Assembly: GCF_949628215.1 (NCBI RefSeq)
Contig: NC_134280.1
Span: 11,171,795-11,235,794, forward strand
DNA from: Phalacrocorax aristotelis
Lineage: Eukaryota > Chordata > Aves > Suliformes > Phalacrocoracidae
Direction of reading: 5' to 3'
Length of the DNA: 64,000 nt
Within the stretch, counting starts at the first letter, position 1. Each line of letters begins with the position of its first letter. Both the position numbers and the translations under genes were made by a program. Of the stretch, positions 11,503 through 23,500 are shown piece by piece. The notes under the pieces are model-generated. The model ran no database searches and was not told the origin of the DNA. It saw only the letters and a list, made by a program, of their open reading frames with translations.

Positions 11503-14500
11503 GTGAGTCGGGGGTCCAGGCGCGCTGCGCGCCTCGCGCCATCCCCCCGCGCATCCCCCCGCAGCCGCGGCGGGAGCCCCTGGGAGCGGGGACGCTGCGG
11601 GCTCCCGGCGGCGGCGGCGGCGCGCGTGGCTGGGGAGCGCCCGGCGGGAGCGGCAAAGAGCGAGGTGTTCCCTAGTGAGCAGCGGAGGGGTGAATAAAAA
11701 GAGGTGGCAGTGACGCCTCGGACCGAGCAGTGACGGCTCTGATCTGGAAGGCTTGCTCAGTAAAGTGAGCGCTAAACACGAAGTTGTTTTAGTTCGCGAA
11801 ACGTGCATGTTGCTCTAAGTGTGCTTGTAAGGTAGACTGCTGTATCTCCGGAGAAATCTTCTGTCAAATATGTGCTGTTGCATTGCAGTTATTTTGGTGT
11901 AGGGGATACTTATCTTAGACCTTCTCATTCAGAAAGCTTTTTCCCCTTCTTTTGGGTATCATTTGAAAAAAAAATCTTTAAACGTAACGTTCTCTGCCTG
12001 CTAAAAACCAAATATTTAACTTCAGAGAGCTATCTCTTGATGGTTTTAAAGTGAAGAAACTTGGAAGTCTAACTGCACGTTTTATTCTACATCTTTGGGT
12101 ATTTGTTGGGTAGCCTTGGTTGGCTAAAGGAAAAGGATGATGAGGGTTTGTGGTTTTGGTTTGGTTTTTTTTTTTTTTTCCTTCAGTGTCATTTGCTTAG
12201 CATTTAAAAACATGTCAGGGACTGGCAGGGAAATGCTTTTCTTGTAAGAGACAGAATATCAAAGAGCTCTATTTGTAAAGTGTGTTGCATGGAGACATTT
12301 ATAGTCAGCAAACTGTTTTATATAGCCTACAGCACTTGGCTCCCCTTAATGCTGTGGGAAACGAAGGCAGTCAGCACTTCTGAGGAGTGAGGCCAGGGTC
12401 TCTTAGCAGAGCTGGTGCAGCTCCCCGCACGTGTTCCCTCCTGCTGGGCACAGAGGTCTGCCTCTGAATGAGGTTTCTGCTTGTTTGTATTGACGGAGCA
12501 TTTAAAACAACTCAGTGCATTAATGAGTGTGGTGCTGTCAGCTCCTGCCCTGATGCTGTGAGAATAGTGTTGTGTTTTATCCTCAAGTGCCCTGAATCTT
12601 GGTAATGAGAAATTGAGTCTCTTAGTCATCACTGAAAAATCAGAATCGCCCCCCCAACACACACAAAATCTCAAAAGTTCTTAGGCTTTGTGGTTGAAAG
12701 TGTCAGGCTTTATTAGTGCATGGGCAGGCGTTAGATGGAAAGGATTATTGATTACCCTGTACTCGGCGTTCATAAGACTGCACCGAGAGCGCTGTGTCCC
12801 CCAAGCACAGGAGAGGTTTTGACAAACGGGAAGACTCCAGCAGAGCCCACCAAGATGGTCAGGGGCTGGAGCACCTGGTGTGTGAGGAGAGGCTGATGGA
12901 GCCAGGGCTGTCAGCCTCTTTCAGGAGAAGGGAAGGCTTAAGGGGGATCTCACTGCTCTCTCCTGCTGCTTAGCGCGTGCTCACAGGGAAGGTGGAGTCA
13001 GGTTTGCTTCAAAGGCCTTGCTCCTGACTCCTGAATACCTGGAGCTGGCTGCTGGAAGGCAGGATGCAGGACCTAAGGATAAAGGGGGTGCTTTCAGTAT
13101 TAGCTTTTATGCACATTGCCACTTCTCCTCCTGTCCTTTTCTATGTTGGTAACTTGTTCTTCATCAGTTGGTGTTTGCTCCCACACCACACTTGTACTTG
13201 ATGGTGTTTTAACTCCACAGTTTTAATTTTCCTTCTGTCCCCTTCCTCAATTTGATCTTGTACTTCTCCCCTGTGCCAGTCTTGGAGGCTGATTCTCACC
13301 TGCTGTCTATTCAGTTTATTCTCTGTGGTGTCATCTTTTTTTATCTTTCATTTTTGCCTTTCACTGTTCATAAGCCTTCAGTTGAAACTGCTTTTAAAAG
13401 TGTCCCTTGCGTTCTTCTCTCCTGACACACAGAATTGGAAATAGGAATACGGTTCAGGCTAGGGGGAGCATGGGTTAGATTTGCGGTGTTGTAATTCTAG
13501 GAGAGGTTCAGGAGGTGTGAAGCAATGGCAGTGTCTTAGGGGATTGGTAAACAGTTGTCTCCTCATGTGCCCTGTAGTAAAATGAGGAGGATCCATCCAG
13601 TTGAAGAGTTAAGACCAGTCATTGATTGCACTAGTTGGTTAAAAATGTTCTCCCTAAGAGCAGTGCAGTGGCTCCTTCAAATGTGGCTCGGGCTCCCCTC
13701 AGTCCTGGTGTCAGCTGTTAGGAGATGCATTCGTATTGCAGCCTTTCCTTCAGGGGGGATGCTGGGAGGGTTTCCCTCATCTACTTAACCATCTGTTTCA
13801 GGGAATTTGCAGGGTTATTTTGCAGCACCAGTTTCTTGGCTGAAACCAGCCAGTGAGTTTGGAATAGAGGCATTCCTGTGCTAGACAGCTTACGTGGGCA
13901 GGCTGCACTTCCTTAGCAAAGCAGGCTGGAAATCTGCTTGTGTTGAGTAGAGTCAGATCTGTGTCTTGGAGAGGTGAGACTTTCTGACTTCAGCCTGTAC
14001 AGCCTGACTTTTGTAAAACAAGTCAGTGCCCAGAGCAGAGGAAGCTGGGTTTCCACCTTCGCTCTGGCTCCTGGGGGTGGTAGCGATTGCTCCATGCTGC
14101 TTTTGCAGCTGTTAGCAGGTTGCAGCTGAGAACATGCAAGTATGCTGGGTTTCTTCCTGATGTTAGATTCCTTTTATCAGGAGTAACTGATACTACTGTG
14201 AACAGAACAGTCCTTTAAACTTTGCCTGTTACTTCTTTCTTCATGCAAAGGGCTTGTTTAGACTTTTTTTTTTTCCTCCAGCACAGGGACCCTAAAAACC
14301 TGTCCCTTAAAAGGAGGAGAGAGAGGAAAAAAACCAATCAACCAACCAACAAACCCCCCCGCCCCCCAAAAAAACCCCAGACAAACCAAAAACCCAACAA
14401 AACACAAACAACAAAAAAAACCCCCTGATGGATAGATTCCTGTGTTTTATTTGAACAGAATGGCACTGTTGTGTCAGGCGTAGCTTTTGCTATTGCTATG

Positions 14501-17500
14501 ATAGTTGGTGTGGCCTGCTCCGGGCAAGGTGGAGCCATGCAGAAACTTATACATTTCCTTTACTTGCTAGTAATTGGCCCGTACCTAGTGTTTTTTGATC
14601 TTCAAAGCTCTTTTCAAATGCTAAGTAATTTTTACAGCATTCCTAAAAATATTGGCAAGAAGTATGCCTGCTTTTGTAGATGGGGAAAACTGATTTTGAT
14701 AGTGTGACTTGCCCAAGGCTACAGGATTAAGTCTTGTTCTGGGGTAGTGTTAACTTTGGCAGCTCTTGATGGCTGTTTCTGGGCTTACTAGGAAGTGTTT
14801 TGGGCTTCTCTTACCCATGCTGTTCTGATGACAAACTCAAGGACAAGACCTTGCTGCCAGGGCTCTCGCCAGTAACAAGGGTCAGAAGTGAGTCTGAAGT
14901 CCAGAACACGTGGTTAAAAAGTATGGAACTGCAGATTTTTTTTTTTCCAAGAAGTGTTTGAACACAGTAAGCTCTTGGGTCAAGCAGAGAGCTCAGTGGT
15001 GTCACTGGGCTGGACTAGAGCAGAACTCATCATCTCCTAATGGGACATGCATGTTATGGAAATACCCTGTGGATAGGAAAGGCTTTGCTTAGAACTTATG
15101 TCTTACTAGTCAGTGGATAATCTAGGTGCACCTCTGGGATGCCAAGCTCTGCTTCTTCTGCCGAACTGCTAACTGAATTTATACCATGGAGTGCAGCTGA
15201 CCTTTGGTATTGAGAACCCACTGAAATTTGGTGGCCTTTCATAATAGGCAGAAAGCTGTTTTTCACCAGACACATGTACTCAGCCAGTTTCTGTGGTGTT
15301 TGCCTCTGTGAGAGCCCTGCTGTGTTAGCCAAGGAGCTCCTGGTGGTCTTTGGTACCTTTGAGCTACAGCAGTGATATTTCTTCCATCTGTCAAAGGAAA
15401 CTGAGGCACAGAGTGCCTGGGTAGGAGCTGTGTTGCAGACACATGGATGAGGAGACATCAAGCAGGATGGAAATGTACTGCAAATGGCTGTGAATCCTAT
15501 CACAGCAATCTGAGGTGTGACGCAGTGATTTGTGATTCATTGTGGTTGCTTTTGGAGTTTGCCCTGGGCTGTCTGGTTTGGGTGTCTGTGGCTCAAATAG
15601 TGATTTCAATTTTGATTTTTCTTAAGGTGGGTCTAGCTGCTGCCTCCTCCTCACAGTTTTTGCCTGTTTCCTGAGGCTCCTGTGTGCTGTTCCAGCTCAC
15701 TTTAGCCACCAGCTTGCTTCTTGGTTGCCTCCTGCAGTTGCATCTCTAGAAGTTTTGGCTCTAGTGAGGAATCCCAGCCAACCTCAGTTGTTTATATTGT
15801 GCTATGTTTCTGCCCTTAATGTTGGTGGATCTCGCACGTGGGTTGTGACTTTCTCATTGGCATGTGGTGACTTGACTGTTGTCCTGAGTCCCGGTCTGTC
15901 CTTCCTTTTGGGTCACATCCCTCTCCTCACTGTAAGGTCTTTTGAAGGACAGCTCACCATGCTACTTCCATCCCTGCTCTACCCTGCCTGTGACTGGTCC
16001 GGGCTGTGGCAAAAATGCTGTGGGACACTGGTGCTTGGCAGTTGCACTGGAGCTGGGAACCAACTGCCTTCAGGCTACCCAGGATTTATGTGCCCTGGCG
16101 GAGGACCTTTTGGTGAAAGATGAAAGGCTGGCAGGTGAAATAGAGGTCTCCTGCTTCACATAATCTGCCTTAATCTAAAATGTCAGCAGTGGTTTATCAG
16201 TATTGATGGTCCCTTCTGGTGCTGTATTCTCACTTTATCATGCAAATGGAGCTGGGTAGGCTGACATTTCAGTGAACTTGCGTCATCTTATTTAATGGAA
16301 AAGTTGCTATTTAGAGCATCAAAAGAAATTGCTTGTAAAGAATATGGTAATATCACTTTGTTTTTTTTAATGTAATAACTGGAGATAATTTGAAGCATTA
16401 TTTGAGCAAGGCAAGTGGGCTCTGAAATCATACATGAAGCTGGAATAAAAGGCAGTCTGCTGTCCGTTCCATCCAAACATCTCTGAGCACTCCTCTGAAA
16501 GCTGCTGAATTAAACAGCAAGCCTTTGACTGAAGAGTGTCATTCATAGCTCTTGTGTAAGGAGGTAATGTATTGTCCTACCCAATTACTATTATCAGGCT
16601 AGAGGATAGTCAAAGGAGTCCCTTGTATTCAGGTGCTCTTGCAGAGCTGAACAAGGCCTGAATGTCCTTCTGAGAAGCTGCTGCACCATCCTTCCCTTCT
16701 GCAATAACCTGCTACCAACTTGTAGCGCTGGCTGAAAATACCACATCCATAAGACTTTAATATGTAGTTGTAGTAAGATGATTGTGGCTCTTCACTCAGC
16801 AGCTTCTTGGTAACGTCTGAGAAGTCAGTTAGTCACTTGCATGGCCTCATATCCAACTGTCCTGATGGTGATTAAACAAGTCACCACTTCAGGGAACTGG
16901 AGGGATTTTGTAATGGGCACGTACACTTCTCGTTGGTGTTGCATGTGTCCAACTTGAAAACATGATGCATGAGTGACCAGTATGTTTTAATTTGTCTGTA
17001 GCATCTTAGAAACCTCTGAGATGTGAAAACACTGGACTGTTACCCATGACAGTGTATGCTAATAGGCTTGAACTTTTACGCTGCTTCTTTACCCTGAAGC
17101 CATTGGCGCTATGTTAGTATTAGTGGAGAAATGCTGCCGCAACCAATAAACTGAGTTTCCCAAGCAGGTTCTTGTTTTCCAAACTGCACTGTCCTAGTTG
17201 AGGTGAGCCAGTACAGGAAACAGGTCCTACACAACCCGTGATCTTGAAGGGAAGCAGGTCTCGTGGCTTCCCAAGGCGTGACCAAGAGAGGGATGAGAAA
17301 CCTAATGCTGCTTTACATCACGAACAGGATATGACACTTGCTTTAATCATATAAATGTGCCCAGAGGCATACTGGTACATCAGTGCATGTGTGTTCTTTT
17401 GCCTGTTACTATTTTTTACTATTTTATTTGCCTTTTACAATTATTCAAGGAGGTAGTAAATTATAAAGGATGCATGTATGAAGGCAGAGGGATCTCAGCT

Positions 17501-20500
17501 TACTCTAAAACTTGTTCCATGCTCCATGGTATTTTTTGCATGTGTTGCAGTATGCCCAAACAGATGGCATGTGGTACTCACTTTATTTTTCTCTGCACCT
17601 AGGTTAATTTCCCTGATGTTGAACGAGTTGAGTGGCTGAACAAGGTGAGTAGTGCTGAATTCCAGTTTGTGAGGCCATCTGCTCTGAGCTGCACCACAGC
17701 ACAAACTCTGCGGGCCAAGTCTGAGGCAGTTATCGAGTCACTACAATTTGGCTCAACCATATCAGTGTCTGTGCTTAAGTCTTGGAGCCACTTAAGTATA
17801 GAGTTGCAACTGAGGTTTTGGTGAGAGCCAAGTGTGTGCCTGGTTGATGCAGGTTTGATGAATTTGGCCACAACACTTCATTCTGAGGTTAAAGAAAAGG
17901 CAAGTGTGTGTGTATGCGTGTATATAGGTGTATATAGGTACATGTGTATATACGCGTATGTGTATATAGATATGTGTGTATGTATTATTATTATTTTAGC
18001 AAAAGTAGTGACATTTCCTCTCACCAGAGAGGTTCCCCAAGAGCTCTGAGGTGCATGTTCCCATCAGCAGGTGTAGTCAAGCTCTCACTTGAACTGGACT
18101 CTGTGGAATTCAAAGCAAACCAGCTGAACTTGCAAATTGGCATCCAGTAATATCCTGTTTTTGTTTTTCGCAAACTTTCTGTTTGATGTAGAAGCACACC
18201 TAATGCCAGGGAACTTTGTGACACTTTAGGGTAATCGGGGACTACTGTGCTTTAGAGACTTTAACCCTGGCCTTTGCTTGCTCAGTCCCTATGGCTAGAA
18301 GCAGTCAATAGACTCTGCAGCGCTGAAAATTCACCCTTCAGTTCCTGAAACAAATTATTTTTCTGAGGAACTGAGATGGATCCTTCCATAAAGATGACTT
18401 ACGAGCACAAACGTGACTTGGTATTTTAAAAGGACAGACATTAATAGCCAGGTGTTCTGTGATGTGTGTGTCTGTTTCTCAACAAACTGTATCTTATACA
18501 AAGAATCTTCAGTGTGTTTCTACTTTTGCTGTTCTTTAGGTCCTTGTACAGGCTTGGCCATACTTTGGGACAATCATGGAAAAAACATTTAAAGAAGTTC
18601 TTGAACCAAAAATCAGAGCAAAGAATGTACATCTGAAAACATGCACCTTTACCAAGATCCACTTTGGTGAGAAGGTAGTGTGAATCCTTTGCAACATTTT
18701 GCAGTTCAGTCTTTACTGAAAAGTTCAGATGCCAGGGGAGTCAATGTTCAGCTCTTTAATAGCTCTTGAGTGTTTAACAGAATGGTATTGATACAACACT
18801 GCTGCCTCCTTTGTTCCTTCCTCATGTTGATTTGAGCATCTTCACCGTGAAGGAAAGACCGTATAGGAGAGACAGGCATCTCTTCCCACTGGCTGTCAGT
18901 GTCGTGGGACTGGAGGTAGAAAAAGGGGCACATATCCACATTTCTTTCTGTTATGCCCTTGTGACAGAAGTTTTCAGCACTTCCTAGGGCTTGCAGCACG
19001 AGCTATTTGCAACCAGCCCTGTATTTGAGGGCTGCCAAGGGTGTTCACGCTATCTCTTTAAGGGAAAAACTCGCGTAGTTTACTCATACTTTACATGCAG
19101 TTGTGCAAGTCTTTAACGAATGCTTCTGTACTGAAATTGATTGAAGTGAGTAGGACTTGTCACTTGGGCTTGACTTGAAAGGTATTAACTATGCCGTATC
19201 TTGTTTGCCTTTATTTCAGTGCCCTAGAATCAACGGAATAAAAGCCTACACCAAAGAAATTGATAGAAGACAAGTTATCCTAGACCTCCAGATATGGTAA
19301 CATTGCATCGTTGATTATGTAGATGGTTCTTAACTCACTTTGCCACCTGTGTGTGATTTGTCATGCTGGACTGACATGTAGTCCACTGAGATCAGCTTGA
19401 AGTGGAGAGGTCCTTATATCAACTTAGAATGATATGAGATAATCTGTCCCCCAGCTGGATGTCCTCAACACTTACAGAGGTGAGATGTTGTGCACCAGCC
19501 TTTAAGTCAGAAATCAGTGTCACTTGCGCAGTTCTAGGTGTTACCTACTCTGGCCCATCACTGCTGCCATGGGTATAAGAATGTGTCCCTTGGCTTCACC
19601 ATTCATGGCAGTAAGAACCCAAGTTTTGGAACTGTATTTCCTGTTCTGACAGCTCTGAAAGCTCTCAGGCATGGAGGTATTTGGTCTATCTTGCCCCACT
19701 ATGGTTCCTCTTCAGTCCAACCTCTCCAGTTCTTCCAGAACTACTTGCACTATTTATTTTTGAATTCCTTTCCCTAGATTAATCCTCTTGTTTTACTCAC
19801 CATTTGTTCGATGTGCCACCTGACAGATTTGCTTTTTTTGGTTACAGATGTTCTCTGAGCAGAAAACTGCCTCTAGGTCTGTTAACAAAACGAGATAAAA
19901 CATTTGATACCTCTCAGGCTGTTTTGAATGATCTTGTGTGTTTTGTTAACATCAGAGCCACTGCAGAGCTAAACTCTCTCCTGGTTTAGCCTGGAGAATG
20001 GCATTGCTGGGGGAATTACCACTTGCATGCTGCTGCAGCTCTAAGTTTAGTGGGCTATTGAGCTGCCTAATTTAAATGGCTTTTCTTCATGGTAGTGCCA
20101 GGAAAAAGCAGTGTGAAGTTACAGAGTGTCTTGGCAGCAGCACAGAGCTGCTCAGAACCGTGCCTGCTGCTTAGAGTGGCAATGGCATGGCAGCATCCCC
20201 AGCCCTGGCAGAGCACCATCGCTCCCTGCAAAATGGCATGCTTGATTTTCTGCCAGAACATGTTGTGCTTCAGTGCTGTCAGTGAAGTGCTCGTTGTAAG
20301 AGCCAGACCAGTTTTAGGGCCTTTGGCAAATAATTCGTGCCTTCCACATTGAGATTGAGGGATCAGATGCCTTTAAGGCTTTGCAGGAGGTTGCTGCTGT
20401 TCTCTGTTAAATTACCTCTCCAGGCTGCTTCTCCCACATACTCATTTTCACTGTCTTTTAACAATCCTCTGCAGAGGGATTCCCCCACCTCCTCATTCCT

Positions 20501-23500
20501 GTCCCTGCAGCAGACCCATCAGCACCTCCAAACTGGCCATACACTTCTGTTCCTCATCCTGATGATAACATAACCTGAACTGTCTTCTGATGACCCAAGT
20601 ATTTTCTTATTCACACAGGAGTGTCCAGACTACCTTATCTCTCTGGTGGTCTCTTCTCCTGGGCTGTGTTAAGGACCCAGCTTCTCTTATGTTAATACAT
20701 TAACGCTAGTTTCTGCAGCTAAACTGGGTTTTGTGTGTTGTATTGTATGTAGTGTATTATTTCCAGGAACCAGGAGAAGCAAATCTATGAGCAGTGGTGT
20801 TATTTACCTGCCTTTTTCTGGATTGCCAAAGGAACATATTGGTTTTTTTGTTTCGTGTGAGTTTTTTGGTTTTGGGGTTGTTTGTTGTTGTGGGATTTTT
20901 TTGTTTGCTTGTTATCTTTAATCAAAGAAATGGTCAATCTCCACTTTTCTGGAGTGAGGCAAACCCCCATTACAAAAAAGGCTCTCTTAGCTACATAGAT
21001 AGCAGTGAGTGTCTGCACTAGTGCAGCTGGTGCTGGGAGAAGAGCTGCTTAGAGGATATGGACTAGAGCTGCCCCAATGTGAGGCTGCTGCCCTTTGCAC
21101 TACCTCTCAGTTGCTGCATGCTGGTGAGGTTTAAATGGCTGGATCTGTCCATGGAGCTGCATCCTGGCATCGCAGCTCTGAAGAGGAGAGTGATGCTCTG
21201 TGGGTGCCAGTGTGGTGCACTTTGCAATGCTGAGACCACAGTGACAGACTTCCCTCTCTTGGGTTAGGTTTCAGAGAAGCGTGGCTGTGTTGCAGTGGAC
21301 ATTAAAGGATTAACGTGTCTGCATGTTATAAACATGACTCTTTTGCCTTGGTGCTTGCTAGCTGTAGTTTTGTGGGAGCTCCCTCACTGGTGAACCCACG
21401 TGGACGTTGCCTGTTGGCTGGCTCACCACGGCATGCAGCGCTGACCAGGGCGGCTGTGGGAGGGAAAGCCGAACAGCCGCTTCATGCAGGGTGCTGTTAT
21501 CCTGGTGGATGGCAATCCTGCCTTGGCAGCAGCTCGCCCTGCTCCAGTGCCGAGTTACCCTTTGCGTTAGTGTCTTGCATCCAGAAATCTCAGCATGCTC
21601 TGTAAATGCTTTTTGCTTTCAGTCTCAACAGCAGTGCAGGAAGAGGAACTTTTTCCTTCAGTTTTTATCAAGGAGGCAACTGGTCTCTGGCCCAGAGTCT
21701 TTGATTTGGCCAGGGAAATACACAGGAAAAGGGCAGGACTAGAGAAAACCTTTAACTCTTACCCTTCTTTTGTGGTCTGTATGGAATCATCTGTGTAGTT
21801 TTAATGGCCACTTGTAGACATATGGTCCATCTAGCGTTTCATTTAATCCATGCTCCTGATCTCCATAACATGATGCAGTGCTGAATGCTGTGGTTCAGGT
21901 CTGTGCCATGTAAACAATAGCTTCCTTTCCTCTCTTTTAAATTTGTGATGCGATATCACAGATTGCATCCTTTGCTTGGGAACTATGAAAAATAGCACTT
22001 AGAGGTCCCTTACTTGTCTGGGCAGTAGCTGTCAGCAGAGCCAGTGATGCAGTAGATCTGGTATTGCATGGAGTTACCAAAAGGAACTTAAGAAGCTGCT
22101 TTAATTAAATCTGTTAACAACGGCTTACATGTCCATAGCATCAGGCGTTGGCAATGGTTATGTGGAGCACCGTGTCGTTACAGTCTTAACTGTCCCACGT
22201 GAAAGGACTATACTTGAGTTTTTGGCAGGAAACCCAGGGCTCAGAGGTGGTTATTTGTGAAGCACAGAGACCTTTTGGCAAAGGCAAGGAAGGAGGCTAT
22301 AAGTCGTCTTTCAAAATCTCTTGCTTGGTCCCTATGATGATGCACCCATTGGTGTAAATTTATGTTGTGTAACTTTTGTCACGGTTTATAGGACTGAAGA
22401 GAGATGTTGAGATAATCACTGCTTACCCTCAGGCCTTCTGTACAGACAAAGTTTTCATTTATCTGTTTGAAGGTCCTGTGTCTGTATTCCGTTAATGTAT
22501 CCGCCTTCTAGAGCAAATATACCTGATCTACAGCTTTCACGTGACACATAAGGAACTATCAGGGTTCCTGCAGTGGCTAAACGAAATATGAATCCTGTCA
22601 GACTGGGATTTGAAATCCTGTCCTGGTTTCAGCTGGGATGGAGTTAATTTTCTTCCTAGTAGCTGGTATAGTGCTGTGTTTTGAATTTAGTATGAGAATA
22701 ATGTGATAACACACCGATGTTTTAGTTGTTGCGAAGTTGTGCTTACACTATTCAAGGACTTTTCAGCTTCCCATGCTCTGCCAGGTGCACAAGAAGCTGG
22801 GAGGGGGCACAGCCAGGACAGCTGACACCAACTGGCCAAAGGCATACTCCCCACCATATGCTGTCATGCTCAGTATATAAACTGAGGGGGGTTGGCGGGG
22901 GGGGTGGGCAGCGGTTGCTGCTTGGGGGCAGGCTGGGCATCAGTCAGAGGGTGGTGAGATGTTGCAGCATGTGTTTTTTTCCCTGGGTTTTGTGTCCCCT
23001 CCATTGTTTTAATTTTCATTACAATTATTATTCTATTTTATTATTAAACTGTTCTTATCTCAAGCCACAAGATGTTTTTTCTACTTTTGCCCTTCTGATT
23101 CTCTCCCCCATCCCACTCGGGGGGGGGTGTGTGTGAGGGTGAGCGAGCAGCTGTGTGGTGTTTAAAAGTCTGCTGGGTTAAACCACAAAAAATTCCCAAT
23201 ATGGGAATATGAGATCCTAGTTGGAAATAGACTGGCAATACTCTGGGATCTCCAAACAATTTGCCCTAGATCTAAATCATGAATCTGGCTCCTGAGCATT
23301 GGGAGCTGACAGTTGTATCCTCCAAATGAATTAATGTCAAAGAATTCCAGAAATGTTCTCTAAAACTGCATTTTTCAAAATGAGAACTTTTCAAGTGCAG
23401 CCACTTGACCTCCTACAGCTGCTTTTCTTCCCACTAATTCTGCATTTGCCTGAGCTGCTGTGTAATCATTGGCTATAATCATTAGAGTTTCAAAGTGTTT

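Larger units (their letters stand above)
10950..11700 (+). promoter_or_regulatory. ESYT3: ESYT3 CpG-island promoter
   Basis: Base composition changes sharply at about 10950 to very GC-rich, CpG-dense DNA covering the start codon and the first exon and fading after about 11650. It holds many GGGGCGGGG boxes of the SP1/KLF type, most in the run at 11071-11101. No clear TATA box is seen. The transcription start is inferred to lie between about 11100 and 11217. Confidence 0.75.
11503..17602 (+). other. ESYT3 intron 1
   Basis: A 6.1 kb intron. It holds a probable old CR1 piece near 12838 and a C/A-rich low-complexity tract at 14326-14424. Open frames up to 132 codons (15725-16123) have no recognisable content. 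I see no other gene. Confidence 0.8.

Noticed and set aside
10957-11808. Minus-strand open frame of 283 codons across the ESYT3 first exon
   Set aside because: It is antisense to exon 1 inside a CpG island; the protein is almost only Pro, Arg, Ala and Gly, as expected of GC-rich DNA with few stops.
17904-17996. Regularly spaced repeats as a CRISPR array or regulatory repeat
   Set aside because: It is a TG/TA microsatellite in a vertebrate intron with no spacers.
22726-23136. 136-codon frame as a viral or host protein
   Set aside because: It lies wholly inside the LTR, which does not encode protein in this family as far as can be seen.
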